64,000 bases of DNA from Lysinibacillus sp. BPa_S21 (GCF_023337795.1 NZ_JALIRS010000005.1:124001-188000), one strand, 5' to 3'; shown: positions 18,510 through 27,858, counted from the first letter of the stretch. Notes: a model not told the origin generated them from the sequence alone. Program-made: numbers and translations.

Positions 18510-19775
18510 CTAATAACCTATTGGTAAAAAATAAGATTCGTTATCTGTAATTTGTCCCCCTGCGCGAATGCCCATTGCACTTGCCTTACCATTTATATAA
18601 AAGCAACCATACATATAATGTACTCGTTTGGTGCCTCGTTCTGTTTGAATAGTAGTTTGAGGTAGCTCTATAAACTGTTGATATACAGGAAGTTCATCTT
18701 TATAGGTTTTATGAATATCTTCCGCAATTTTTTTACCTGTATTTGAAAAAATCTCGACAGTATCTCCTTCACGGCCAAATGCAGGCTTTTTTACAAAACT
18801 TTGTCCCTGTTGTAAAAACACATCTGGATCTAGATATGTTGGTAAAAAATATTTATGTATCGCGTTATGTTCTTCACGTGTATAAAAAGAATGCTGTTCC
18901 TCGTGTAGCCCCCAAATAAGCGCCATTATTGCCTTCGATTGTAGTAAAAAAGCAGAAGGAGGATTTACAATGGCTAAGTCTTGTTGTTTAACTAGCTTCA
19001 TTAACGATTGACCTACTTTTTCTTTCGTCAAGGGATCTTCATCATATATTAAATGTTCAATTGGATACGTTTGTCTATATAAAACATCGATTTTTTCTCC
19101 GTATATATCATACAGACCTTGTGGTAAGACAACTTCTTCATTTTCTAAAATCGGCTTATCTAAAAGTTGTAATTGTTGAAAGTCCATATACTGACTTTTT
19201 AATCCAGTGAGTTCTTTTAAATACATCGTTGTCAGTTTATCTTCTTCATGCTCCGAGTGTGCAGCGAAAACAATATTGTTAGCTCCATTCCTTCCCCTCG
19301 AATGAAGCGACGACGTTACAGCTTTCAAAATTGCTTGTTTTAATTGATCTTCGTATCCGTCGTTTGGATTTTCCATCTCAAACTGTTTACACACTTTCCC
19401 ATTCACAAAAAAAGTTTCTTTTATAAACGTAGGTGTATCTGCGTTTATTTCAAGCACTTTTACTTGTTCCTCTGTCACTACTAAATCTAAACGAGCGATG
19501 ACACTTTCTACTGGAAGTGTTTGTAAACGGATGAAAGAGTGAGTTTCAGTGGGAAATCCAAGCCCCAAAAGTGTGTCATCATCTACCATACGCAACAAAG
19601 CAGCAGACTTATAAAAAATATGACCAATCTCGTCGGTTGCTTGACGGATCTTCTGGATCGTTTCAGCACTTTCTTTCTTAATATCAAAGAGGGCATATTC
19701 CATACCATATATATCATGCCAAAAATCTTTTATCTGGCTAAAAAACTGTTGCCGATCCTCACGGAATTTGTTCAT
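18510..19775 (-). CDS. Glutathionylspermidine synthase-like ATP-grasp ligase (YgiC/YjfC type)
   Basis: 421 residues of the GSP-synthase pre-ATP-grasp family. Visible features include RLDLVVTEEQVKVLEINADTP early, the LPQGLYDIYGEKIDVLYRQTYPIEH segment mid-protein, and KPAFGREGDTVEIF near 330 for nucleotide binding. Relatives form an amide bond between a peptide-like acid and an amine; the amidase domain of true GspSA is absent. The neighbours (DUF350, small lipoprotein) match the conserved but uncharacterised YjfC context. Confidence 0.85.
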   Translation of the reverse strand: MNKFREDRQQFFSQIKDFWHDIYGMEYALFDIKKESAETIQKIRQATDEIGHIFYKSAALLRMVDDDTLLGLGFPTETHSFIRLQTLPVESVIARLDLVVTEEQVKVLEINADTPTFIKETFFVNGKVCKQFEMENPNDGYEDQLKQAILKAVTSSLHSRGRNGANNIVFAAHSEHEEDKLTTMYLKELTGLKSQYMDFQQLQLLDKPILENEEVVLPQGLYDIYGEKIDVLYRQTYPIEHLIYDEDPLTKEKVGQSLMKLVKQQDLAIVNPPSAFLLQSKAIMALIWGLHEEQHSFYTREEHNAIHKYFLPTYLDPDVFLQQGQSFVKKPAFGREGDTVEIFSNTGKKIAEDIHKTYKDELPVYQQFIELPQTTIQTERGTKRVHYMYGCFYINGKASAMGIRAGGQITDNESYFLPIGY

Positions 19776-19777
19776 CT

Positions 19778-20086
19778 TTACCCTCCAAAACCGCCTTTTG
19801 AACCACTACCTATACCTGATTTGTAATTCGATGCATAACTTTTGTAATCAGCACTTTCTTGTAACGAATTTTTTGATTTATAATAATTTCCTCCATAATA
19901 GTAACCCCCGGCATGTGTTGAATGACTATCATCGCAATAATACGTACCCGTCTCACTATCCCAATCCCAATCATCGCAATCCGTTCCAGTTGGCTCTTCA
20001 TATCCCCTTTCGTCCCCACAAGCTGACAGTGTTACTAAAGCCGCAGCTGCTAATGCACCTGTCATCATTTTCTTTGTCTTATTCAT
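19778..20086 (-). CDS. Small lipoprotein, YgiB/YjfM-like
   Basis: 102 residues with a signal peptide and lipobox LSAC (Cys23), then an acidic CDDWDWDSETGTYYCDD core with two Cys and a Gly/Tyr/Ser-rich tail. Length and position next to the YgiC/YjfC-type ligase suggest the DUF1190-like partner, but overall similarity is low and the family call is inferred from context. Confidence 0.65.
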   Translation of the reverse strand: MNKTKKMMTGALAAAALVTLSACGDERGYEEPTGTDCDDWDWDSETGTYYCDDSHSTHAGGYYYGGNYYKSKNSLQESADYKSYASNYKSGIGSGSKGGFGG

Positions 20087-20102
20087 TCTAAAAATCCTCT
20101 CC

Positions 20103-20564
20103 CTATGTTACAAGCGTATATCCTGTTGGCTTAACATATAAAACATATACGCCTCGGTCTTCATCAATTTCAGCTGAGTCCCGCTCCCATTCCTTGTCCT
20201 CGATATATGTATATATACTGCCGATAATACTTAAAATATCTAAATGATTCGCCATATATTCAAATGTTATAAGCGGATGATTTTTATAGGCATTTAATTC
20301 ACGAAATTCTAGTTTAATACCTTCATTAAAGGGTTCATTCATGTCCATTGGAGTTTCTTCATACAATTTCACATAAATTACAAATAATCCATCCTCAATA
20401 GCAGAAGACAGTTGTTGATAAGTCTTCCCTTCTTTAATAAAAAATTCACATTCTCGTCTAGTTAAAATTTGTGGTAAATCAATATTAGTATAATAATAGA
20501 TTGGTTCAAATATGTCTTTCTCTTTTTGCAAACGATATTCTAACATTGCACCTTCAAAATGCAT
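20103..20564 (-). CDS. Uncharacterised protein of the ATP-grasp cluster
   Basis: 153 residues from ATG 20564, which has AAGGGAAG upstream; an in-frame ATG at 20609 lacks a ribosome site. The protein is acidic, without signal peptide or membrane segment, and ends in VYVLYVKPTGYTLVT. I do not recognise a family. It is the first gene of the operon with the lipoprotein, the ligase and the DUF350 protein. Confidence 0.65.
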   Translation of the reverse strand: MHFEGAMLEYRLQKEKDIFEPIYYYTNIDLPQILTRRECEFFIKEGKTYQQLSSAIEDGLFVIYVKLYEETPMDMNEPFNEGIKLEFRELNAYKNHPLITFEYMANHLDILSIIGSIYTYIEDKEWERDSAEIDEDRGVYVLYVKPTGYTLVT

Positions 20565-20787
20565 AACACACTTCCCTTTATAAATATTGATAGCTATTCG
20601 AACCGCCATTTAAATGGCTAAAACTAACTATCGTATGTAGATCTTCTTATCCATAGCTCCTTATACTCTATACGACTGCGAATTATAATTAGTTTCATAT
20701 TATTCTACTAAACTGAACTTACAGTTGTGTTAATTTAGGAAAAAGAGGTTTATTATTTAGCGATATATAAGGATTTTTGAATATAAA

Positions 20788-20836
20788 AATCTCACTTATA
20801 ACAGAAAGATTTAATCTTTCTATTATAAGTGAGATT
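20788..20836 (-). terminator. Long hairpin terminator after eutV
   Basis: Arms AATCTCACTTATAA (20788-20801) and TTATAAGTGAGATT (20823-20836) with an inner AGAAAGATT/AATCTTTCT pairing. On the minus strand T residues follow, so it closes the eut transcript. Confidence 0.8.
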
Positions 20837-20889
20837 AAGCTTGAACATTTATTACTATAAACTTAAAGCCCTTGATGTAGAACGCTTTT

Positions 20890-21327
20890 TTATTTAACCA
20901 TCTTTCGCTTTTGAATCTGTTCTTGAGTGAGTTGTAAAGATTGTTTTATCGTCTGTGTCCTCTTAGCTTGTTGAAGCGCAATCATCATTGCTGGGATTAA
21001 GTTAGCTTCAGAAACGGGTTTAATGAGATATCCTAAAATATTATCTTGCCTAGACTTTTCTATAATTTCTTTTTGGCTGTATGCCGTAATCAACAATACG
21101 GGTATATCTAGCTGACGACCAATCACCTCACTTGCTTTTAAACCATTTAGTTTTGGCATTTCTATATCCATTAACACAAGATCCGGTTTCAACTTAAAAG
21201 CGAGTTCAATCGCACGATCCCCATCTCCTGCTACCCCTACCACCTCAAAGCCGTTATTCAGAAGCATCATTTTTAAGTCCAGTCTAATAATTGGTTCGTC
21301 CTCAGCAATCAGAATCCTTTTTTTCAT
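20890..21327 (-). CDS. eutV: EutV-like response regulator lacking its ANTAR domain
   Basis: 145 residues. The receiver domain is complete: acidic pocket DE, phospho-acceptor Asp in LVLMDIEMP (about 54), conserved Thr/Ala in LLITAYS and Lys in GYLIKPV. EutV proteins are usually near 190 residues with a C-terminal ANTAR RNA-binding domain. Here the frame stops at QKRKMVK, in the first ANTAR helix. Past the stop the same frame reads KSVLHQGL before another stop, resembling the decayed start of ANTAR helix 2. It lies directly downstream of eutC. It may have lost antitermination activity, or the stop may be a sequencing error. Confidence 0.8.
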   Translation of the reverse strand: MKKRILIAEDEPIIRLDLKMMLLNNGFEVVGVAGDGDRAIELAFKLKPDLVLMDIEMPKLNGLKASEVIGRQLDIPVLLITAYSQKEIIEKSRQDNILGYLIKPVSEANLIPAMMIALQQAKRTQTIKQSLQLTQEQIQKRKMVK

Positions 21328-21360
21328 AGTACATCACAACCTTTCTGAAACGGAAGAATA

Positions 21361-22218
21361 CTACATATGCAAATTCCTTTGTTGCGTAAAGGACACTCCT
21401 GTACACTTAGCAAGAAGCATTTGTTCAATTAAATCGGATAGATAGGCACCCGCTTCAACGGATGTCAATCCATCTTTATGGATATTTGAAATGACCGTCC
21501 GATCAGCTTCAACTGTTTTTTCAGTAGGCCTATATATCATGTAGGCACTCAAGCTTTCATCTGTATTTAGACCGGGCCTTTCACCAATCAATGAAATGAC
21601 AAGGTTACAATTAACAATTTCAGCTACTTCGTCTTGCACCCATACACGCCCTCTCTTAATAAAAAACGGCTTTGCGACACTTATATTTTTTAATTTTAAC
21701 CCTTGTATTAAAGCAGGCAGTAAATCCACTACATTGGCCTCTACAGCAGAGGAACTCAATCCATCACAAACTATAATTTGAACATCTTTGCCTTTATCCC
21801 CGTTGTTCTCAAGATATTGAATAGATGCATCGGATAACTTTCGACCAGCATCTAAATCCATTAAGTAAGATTTCATATCACTAGCTTTCGTCTCAAGCTT
21901 ATGCAAACCCATACGCTGAAGAAAATCATCACTTACATCTCTTAATACAGCATCCTGTGCAGCTGCATGATCAATTAAAAATTGTAAATAGCTTGTCGTT
22001 AACATACGGGTTCCAGATCGACCAATACCAATACGAGCGGGTGTAATACTTTGTGCTCGTTCAATAGATGCAGCATTGTGTGGCTTATCTACCCCTTTTA
22101 TACGATCCTCTGGAAATAATATAGGTTCTTCTTTATTTTGATTGGTAATAGTTTTTGGCGAATTCATGTTTTTCTTCACTTCTTCTACTACTCGTTGAAC
22201 AATTTCTTGAATATCCAT
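21361..22218 (-). CDS. eutC: Ethanolamine ammonia-lyase small subunit
   Basis: 285 residues, with GAGGAGG before ATG. A lysine-rich N-terminal lead is followed by the conserved RIGIGRSGTRMLT and QIIVCDGLSSSAVEAN and ISLIGERPGLNTDESLSAYM segments of EutC. With EutB it forms the coenzyme-B12-dependent enzyme that splits ethanolamine into acetaldehyde and ammonia. It starts 15 bp after eutB. No microcompartment shell, EutA or aldehyde dehydrogenase gene lies nearby. Confidence 0.95.
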   Translation of the reverse strand: MDIQEIVQRVVEEVKKNMNSPKTITNQNKEEPILFPEDRIKGVDKPHNAASIERAQSITPARIGIGRSGTRMLTTSYLQFLIDHAAAQDAVLRDVSDDFLQRMGLHKLETKASDMKSYLMDLDAGRKLSDASIQYLENNGDKGKDVQIIVCDGLSSSAVEANVVDLLPALIQGLKLKNISVAKPFFIKRGRVWVQDEVAEIVNCNLVISLIGERPGLNTDESLSAYMIYRPTEKTVEADRTVISNIHKDGLTSVEAGAYLSDLIEQMLLAKCTGVSFTQQRNLHM

Positions 22219-22233
22219 TTTGCCCCACCCTCC

Positions 22234-23595
22234 TCAATCAAAAATTGATAAATCGCCTGCACGTTTTGTCAGCCTTCCATTTTCCATTAGTCCCATTTTC
22301 TCCAACCATTTTTCAAATTCTCGAAGCGGTCGTAAGCCAAGCATCTCACGCAAACTAGCATCATCGTGATAGCTTGTATCTTGATAATTCAGCATGACAT
22401 CATCTCCGCCCGGTACCCCCATGTAAAAATTCGCTCCTGCAACTGCTGTTATGATACCAGAAACTTCCTGATCATTTTGATCGGCATCCATATGATTTGT
22501 GTAAGTTGGAGCCATCCCCATTGGCAAGCCATGCAATTTCCCCATAAATCCATCTTCAAGATCCGCTCTAATTAATTGGCGCCCATCATAAAGTGTTTCC
22601 GGTCCAATAAAGCCAGAAACGGTATTCACCATGAATGGCTTCCAGTGTCGTGCAAAACCATAACTTCTTGATTCAAGCGTTTGCATATCTACCCCATAGG
22701 CAGCATTTAAAGATACTTCCGAACCTTGTCCTGTTTCAAAATACATAAAGTTCGGACCTGCAGATGTACCATATCGAGCCATCATCTCATAGCCCTCATC
22801 AAGAATTTTTTTAGATATACCGAATGCCTCATTTCCTTTTTGTGTACCTGCTAAACTTTGAAACATAAGCGCGATAGGCGCCCCCTGCTTTAATGCTTCC
22901 ATTTGTGTTGTTATATGGGCTAAAACACAATTTTGTGTTGGAATTTGCCATTTCTCAATAAATTCATGTGAAAGGGTCAACAGCTTTTTGACGGATTCAA
23001 TCGTATCCACATTCGGATTGATACCAATAACTGCATCACCTGCCCCATAGGACAACCCTTCCTTTATTGAATACAAAATTCCTTCTGGAACATCATTTGG
23101 ATGATTGGGCTGACAACGAAATGCTAAACGGCCAGGCTCTCCGATTGTCGTATTGCAATGTGCTTGATATTTCATTTTCTGTGAAGCAAGAACAAGATCG
23201 ATGCTTGACATCAGCTTGGCAACTGCTGAAATCATTTCACTTGTAAGTCCCCTCGAAAGCTTTAATAACTGATCTCTACCTGTATCAGATGACAAAATAT
23301 AATTTCTCAGCTCACCGACCGTCCAACTTTGAATATCCTTGTAAATCGTGTCGCTAATATCATCATAAATCAACCGTGTTACTTCATCGATCTCATACGG
23401 AATAACCGGATTTTCATAAATATCTTTCAGCTGCATCTCACTAAGTACTACTTTCGCAGCCATGCGCTCCAGCGACGATTCCGCAGCTATACGTGCCATC
23501 ACATCCCCCGACTTTGCTTCACTTGCTTTAGCAAGTACCTCCCTTACCGACGAAAACGAATAATGAGTTCCTTTTACCACACAAGACAATTTCAT
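22234..23595 (-). CDS. eutB: Ethanolamine ammonia-lyase large subunit
   Basis: 453 residues, the usual EutB length. Recognisable TIM-barrel segments include CNTTIGEPGRLAFRCQPNHP, GAGDAVIGINPN and ETGQGSEVSLNAA with the substrate-binding Arg/Gln/Glu residues. First gene after a leader hairpin at 23636-23701; the start follows AAAGGGGTG. It is catalytic with adenosylcobalamin together with EutC. Confidence 0.96.
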   Translation of the reverse strand: MKLSCVVKGTHYSFSSVREVLAKASEAKSGDVMARIAAESSLERMAAKVVLSEMQLKDIYENPVIPYEIDEVTRLIYDDISDTIYKDIQSWTVGELRNYILSSDTGRDQLLKLSRGLTSEMISAVAKLMSSIDLVLASQKMKYQAHCNTTIGEPGRLAFRCQPNHPNDVPEGILYSIKEGLSYGAGDAVIGINPNVDTIESVKKLLTLSHEFIEKWQIPTQNCVLAHITTQMEALKQGAPIALMFQSLAGTQKGNEAFGISKKILDEGYEMMARYGTSAGPNFMYFETGQGSEVSLNAAYGVDMQTLESRSYGFARHWKPFMVNTVSGFIGPETLYDGRQLIRADLEDGFMGKLHGLPMGMAPTYTNHMDADQNDQEVSGIITAVAGANFYMGVPGGDDVMLNYQDTSYHDDASLREMLGLRPLREFEKWLEKMGLMENGRLTKRAGDLSIFD

Positions 23596-23635
23596 TACTT
23601 CACACCCCTTTTATATGGTTAAGATTCCTACCAAA

Positions 23636-23701
23636 TGAAAAAAAGCGCTTTCACTTATCCCTGAAGAAAATATTCTTCGGGCGTGAAAGGCGCCTTTGCC
23701 T
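23636..23701 (-). promoter_or_regulatory. eut leader attenuator with ANTAR-type hexaloop hairpin
   Basis: On the minus strand a long hairpin (arms at 23683-23697 and 23642-23654) is followed by seven T residues just before eutB, so it is an intrinsic terminator in the leader. A mutually exclusive small hairpin at 23701-23688 has stem AGGC/GCCT and the six-base loop AAAGGC, with A1 and G4 as expected for ANTAR-protein targets. Its formation would use the terminator's upstream arm. This matches antitermination by a EutV-type regulator; a second ANTAR hairpin is not clear. Confidence 0.55.
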
Positions 23702-23719
23702 AAGATATTATTTTAGTTC

Positions 23720-23749
23720 ATTCTACACTACCCGCAAATATTTTGTAAA
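23720..23749 (-). promoter_or_regulatory. Candidate sigma-A promoter of eutBC
   Basis: On the minus strand TTTACA (23749-23744) and TAGAAT (23725-23720) are separated by 18 bases. Transcription would begin near 23713, upstream of the leader terminator. Confidence 0.5.
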
Positions 23750-23827
23750 TAGTTTGAAAACAATATCACCATTTGTTTTAAACTTTATTTGGGGCCTTTG
23801 GTAATAAGCCGTAATCTATTTTACCAA

Positions 23828-24922
23828 CTAGTATTCATTTTCTTGGGTAGCGATTATCGGAAAGGTTACTGAAACTTTTGTCCCTTTGTCGCACAGAGGG
23901 AATGAAAGAACCCCTTGCATACTCTCTTCAACTAACATATTGACAAGCTGAAATCCTAAAGAAGAAATATCGCCTATAGAAAAAGAATCACCCATTCCAC
24001 AACCATCATCCGTTACAGTAATCGTAACCATTTGTTTTCGTCGCCTCAAATTTATATCAATTTTTCCGACATTTTGTGATGGAAAAGCATGTTTAATGCT
24101 ATTTTGAACTAACTCATTAACAATCAGGACGATAGCTGTCGCTTTATCTGAAGGACAGAATACAGATTCCCCTTCAACCGAAACAGTAATATGTTGACCT
24201 GGAATAACTGACGAAGAAATTAACAACGTTGCAATTTGTTGTATTAAAAGTTTAATATCCGCTTCCTCAATTCCCCGATGGGCCAAATAATCATGTACTA
24301 ACGCCATACTAGATATACGCGATATGCTATCGTGAAATACCTCAGCTACTTCTTCTGATTGAGTGCGTAGCATTTGTAACCGTAGCAAACTAGAAATAAC
24401 CTGTAAATTATTTTTAACGCGATGATGCATTTCCCGAACGACAATAGCTTGGAATACACGTTGCTTGTCTTCACTATTAGTTGCTTTCATAAAGTGTTCT
24501 ATATTTTTTTCATTCTGAACTTCATGTGAAATATCTCTTTCCTTAATTAGTACGGCTATAGTGTCCCCTTGCGAGTCTTTTATCGGAACAATATCTTGCT
24601 GCATGATTCCGCGCTCTTCCGTAATGCCTCTTGATCCAAAAATGGGTTTTCCCGTTTTTAAACTAAATAAAACACCCGGCTCCATTTCTTCATATGCTAT
24701 CAGCCATAACATACTTTTTTTATATAAAGATGCTATAGTAGTGGGCTTTGCTTCAGCTACAACTAAAGATGCGTTCTGTTCTTTCAACAGACAATTAATA
24801 AAAATATCTGCTTGAGAAAGATCAGCTATTATTTGAAGATTTTTAGCCATATCAACGATAATTTCACACTGTTCGTTTGATAAACTTGTCATTCGTTCTA
24901 AATCTAAAAGTCCCAACATCAT
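23828..24922 (-). CDS. eutW: EutW-like sensor histidine kinase (HisKA_2 type)
   Basis: 364 residues from ATG 24922, seven bases after a run of six G. No membrane segment; an N-terminal PAS/GAF-like sensor region (about 20-145) precedes the phospho-acceptor helix REMHHRVKNNLQVISSLLRL (His near 170) and a HATPase domain (NELVQNSIKHAF, then DDGCGMG). Cytosolic HisKA_2 kinases with EutV form the ethanolamine-sensing pair in Firmicutes. Its place directly upstream of eutBC supports that role. Confidence 0.85.
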   Translation of the reverse strand: MMLGLLDLERMTSLSNEQCEIIVDMAKNLQIIADLSQADIFINCLLKEQNASLVVAEAKPTTIASLYKKSMLWLIAYEEMEPGVLFSLKTGKPIFGSRGITEERGIMQQDIVPIKDSQGDTIAVLIKERDISHEVQNEKNIEHFMKATNSEDKQRVFQAIVVREMHHRVKNNLQVISSLLRLQMLRTQSEEVAEVFHDSISRISSMALVHDYLAHRGIEEADIKLLIQQIATLLISSSVIPGQHITVSVEGESVFCPSDKATAIVLIVNELVQNSIKHAFPSQNVGKIDINLRRRKQMVTITVTDDGCGMGDSFSIGDISSLGFQLVNMLVEESMQGVLSFPLCDKGTKVSVTFPIIATQENEY

Positions 24923-25169
24923 ATGCGTCCCCCCTGCGTTTTCCAAACACTATAACTAAAAGTAAAATGGGTACAACATGACAAAAAAATCTGGATAGAT
25001 TACGTAGTATGATTAAACTCTCCTTTTTTAGTTCCATCATTGGCTTGTATATATAATTAAAGACAATTAATCGTACATGATCAAAACTATCCCACTTGAC
25101 ATATCTGATTATTTCATTTTTTCCCACTATTCATAATATTTTATAACATTTACATGAAATAAAGAAAGA
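24923..25169. other. Upstream region of the sensor kinase
   Basis: No gene is supported. The minus strand has only short frames without ribosome sites. It should contain the promoter of the kinase gene, which I could not pin down. Confidence 0.4.
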
Positions 25170-25616
25170 GCATGTTTTAAATTGAGGGCACTGAAAAAGT
25201 CCAGATCTTCTCACTTCACAGGGTATTCAAGATGAAATCGTTGAATACCTCGCTTTTTTCATTTGCCACTGTGACCCTACTGTTGTTTTCCGAAGCATTT
25301 CGCTCGCTTTCCGCGGGCGAGCGTCGAGCCTCCTCCTACGCTTCGCTTCGTGCGGGGTCTCGTCTGTCTCGCTTTCCCGCAGGAGTCGAGCGATGCTTCT
25401 ACAAACAACGCAATGTATCCTACTATTATTTTAATCACGCTTTCCTTTAAAAGAATTGTGCAGGTAAATGCCCCTGATGATTTAAATCAAGAAACCCTTA
25501 ATTTAAGTCCATACATGGCAAATTACGAGATAATATAAGAAGAGTTAAGAACAGAATTAGACAATGGACGAAATGTCATTCCTCCAATTCGCAACTTTTA
25601 TTTGAATTAAATTGCA
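25170..25616 (+). pseudogene. IS1182-family transposase remnant, copy 1
   Basis: After a segment beginning GGGCACTGAAAAAGTCC and a strongly palindromic GC-rich block (25285-25400), a plus-strand reading frame gives NAPDDLNQETLNLSPYM, then a TAA, then in the same frame ELDNGRNVIPPIR. Both pieces match my memory of the N-terminal part of IS1182-type transposases, with the middle deleted. The frame ends at FYLN stop. Confidence 0.65.
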
Positions 25617-25624
25617 ATTTACAT

Positions 25625-25868
25625 CTTTTGTTGTTTTCCGAAGCATTCCGCTCGCTTTCCGCGAGCGAGCGATGCTTCTACAAACAACGCAATGTATCCT
25701 ACTATTATTATAGTCACGCTTTCCTTTAAAAGAATTGTGCAGGTGATGCCCCTGATGATTTAAATCAAGAAACCCTTAATTTAAGTCCTTACATGGCGAT
25801 CTACAATATTGTTAAGCCAAAAAATAAAATGCTTCGCCAGATTGGATGCCTTTATTACAAATTATTTT
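25625..25868 (+). pseudogene. IS1182-family transposase remnant, copy 2
   Basis: A second copy of the same sequence (compare 25278-25510) without most of the palindromic block. It is one base shorter before the NAPDDLNQ segment, so the frame is broken, and continues as YMAIYNIVKPKNKMLRQIG before TAG. The DLNQETLNLSPYMAIYNIV and LRQI words point to the IS1182 transposase N-terminus. Confidence 0.65.
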
Positions 25869-25876
25869 AGCAACAA

Positions 25877-26821
25877 TTATTGCACAACCTGCGTATTCAT
25901 GTTTTCTTCTCTGCGCTGACATATGTTATTCCAAATAAGAGCCGAAATAACAAGTAGCGTTCCTACTATATCAAAGATTGTTATGTTATATCCTTGTAAC
26001 ATCATAATCACAAATGTAGTAATTGGAACGAAATTAATAAATAGAATGCCATTAATAGATGATAGGATTTTTACACCATAATTCCAACTAAGCAATGCTA
26101 CAATACCTGGCAGTATCATCATAAACAATAAATCATATTTTATCGCAAAAATCGTTTCCGAACTTGGGACTGATACATATCCTTGCATCGTAGTAATCAT
26201 TGTAATGATACCTGTGACAGCTGTACCAAAAACACATGTTAATGTAGAGTAGCGGAGAGTAGACCAATCTTTAAATGTTTGACCGCCCATTGTATATACC
26301 ACCCATCCGACAACACCTATTAAAACGAATGCTAGCGAAACTAGATTGTGTTTCAGAGTAAGAAAGAAACTCATATCGCCTTTTGTAATAACAAAAATAG
26401 CGCCAATAAAAGCAATGATCATACTATTAATCATATACTTCTTCGGTTTCACTTGTTTATACCCCCATAGAATAGCGATCGAAATCATCGGCATGAGTGC
26501 CTCCATAATCGACGCTACCATAACACCCGATTCCCCCATTAACATCTGGCCTAGAAAAACAAGCACATTGTAAACAGTAAACGCCATGATCCCAAAAAAG
26601 ACGAGTAGTTTACCTTTCCCTTCTAATCGAAACGCTTTTTTACCTTCCTTCATCCATAATAAAATGACTAATACAATCGATACCGCGCCATATCGAATAG
26701 TTGAAAAATAGAGCGGATTTATATATTCAAGTGCATGATCTGCTACTGGGAACATGGCTCCCCATGACATACTTGCAATTAAACAAGCCATCATGCCTAT
26801 TATTATTTGACTTTTTCTCAC
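25877..26821 (-). CDS. EamA/DMT-type membrane transporter
   Basis: 314 residues from GTG 26821 after GAGG. Ten TM segments in two EamA repeats; the first begins GMMACLIASMSWGAMFPVADHAL. It is divergent from a LysR-type regulator 134 bp away that likely controls it. Substrate unknown; many relatives export amino acids or metabolites. Confidence 0.88.
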   Translation of the reverse strand: MRKSQIIIGMMACLIASMSWGAMFPVADHALEYINPLYFSTIRYGAVSIVLVILLWMKEGKKAFRLEGKGKLLVFFGIMAFTVYNVLVFLGQMLMGESGVMVASIMEALMPMISIAILWGYKQVKPKKYMINSMIIAFIGAIFVITKGDMSFFLTLKHNLVSLAFVLIGVVGWVVYTMGGQTFKDWSTLRYSTLTCVFGTAVTGIITMITTMQGYVSVPSSETIFAIKYDLLFMMILPGIVALLSWNYGVKILSSINGILFINFVPITTFVIMMLQGYNITIFDIVGTLLVISALIWNNICQRREENMNTQVVQ

Positions 26822-26914
26822 TGTTTTTCCTCGTTTCTATATAACTACTATGAAATTCACAATGAGAATTATAAAAAAGAAAATACATCACGTAAAATGA
26901 TTGAAAGTGATATT

Positions 26915-26937
26915 AACTATCATTTATAATGATAGTT
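26915..26937. promoter_or_regulatory. Perfect 10-bp dyad in the DMT-LysR divergent promoter
   Basis: Arms AACTATCATT (26915-26924) and AATGATAGTT (26928-26937) flank the spacer TAT. The site sits 18 bp before the LysR start, between two divergent genes, and is a candidate LysR operator. Confidence 0.6.
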
Positions 26938-26955
26938 TTTAAGGGGGAGTGCTCG

Positions 26956-27813
26956 ATGGAACTACGAGATTTACAGATTTTCAAAAGCGTCGCAAATCAC
27001 CAAAGCGTTAGCCATGCTGCAAAAGAATTAAATTATGTACAATCCAATGTAACTGCACGCATTAAACTATTAGAAAAGGAGCTCAAAACGCCACTTTTTT
27101 ATCGTCATAAAAAGGGGATGACCTTGAATCCAGAAGGGCGCAAAATGCTTACATACGTTAATAAGATTTTGCAAGATGTTGAAGAAATGAAACAAGTATT
27201 TTTAGATAGTGATACGCCGACTGGTACATTAAAAATCGGTACAGTCGAAACAGTGAGTATATTGCCAACCATTCTAGCTTCTTACTATAAAGGGTATCCA
27301 AATGTCGATTTAACGCTGAAAGCAGGTTTAACTGAGGAACTCATTAAAGAAGTAGCAGATCACCAATTAGATGGGGCTTTTATAACTGGACCCATTAAAC
27401 ATCCAGTTTTAGAACAATATGATGTATATACTGAAAATCTCGTTCTCATCTCACAAAACAAATCCTTTCGTATAGAGGAATTTATGACTACACCAATCCT
27501 TGTTTCTAATAAAGGTTGCGGCTATCGTTCCAAGCTAGAACTTTGGCTTCAAGATGAAGGTTTACTACCAAAAAGAATCATGGAATTTAATATATTAGAG
27601 ACAATTTTAAACAGTGTTGCCATCGGTCTTGGCGTGACACTTGTACCACAATCAGTTGCTGAACACCTTTCTACTACAGGCAAGGTTTATTGTCATCCAA
27701 TTCCTAAAAAATACGGTACAATTTCAACCGTCTTTATACGACGAAAAGATGCATATATGACAAACTCGATGGACTGTTTTTTAAAAACAATTGCGGAGCA
27801 TCAGCGTATATAG
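26956..27813 (+). CDS. LysR family transcriptional regulator
   Basis: 285 residues from ATG 26956 with GGGGGAG upstream. The N-terminal winged HTH ([19 protein letters not shown], then [17 protein letters not shown]) and a periplasmic-binding-like effector domain are both complete. It is divergent from the EamA-type transporter. It closely resembles in layout the LysR at 60841, including [17 protein letters not shown] and a similar effector domain. Confidence 0.92.
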   Translation: MELRDLQIFKSVANHQSVSHAAKELNYVQSNVTARIKLLEKELKTPLFYRHKKGMTLNPEGRKMLTYVNKILQDVEEMKQVFLDSDTPTGTLKIGTVETVSILPTILASYYKGYPNVDLTLKAGLTEELIKEVADHQLDGAFITGPIKHPVLEQYDVYTENLVLISQNKSFRIEEFMTTPILVSNKGCGYRSKLELWLQDEGLLPKRIMEFNILETILNSVAIGLGVTLVPQSVAEHLSTTGKVYCHPIPKKYGTISTVFIRRKDAYMTNSMDCFLKTIAEHQRI

Positions 27814-27858
27814 GGTTATTAAGCCCGGAGAAGAACCAACTCGGAGTGATAATAAATA

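Noticed and set aside
24864-25127. 87-codon minus-strand frame above the sensor kinase
   Set aside because: No ribosome site and an unnatural composition; it overlaps the kinase start in another frame.
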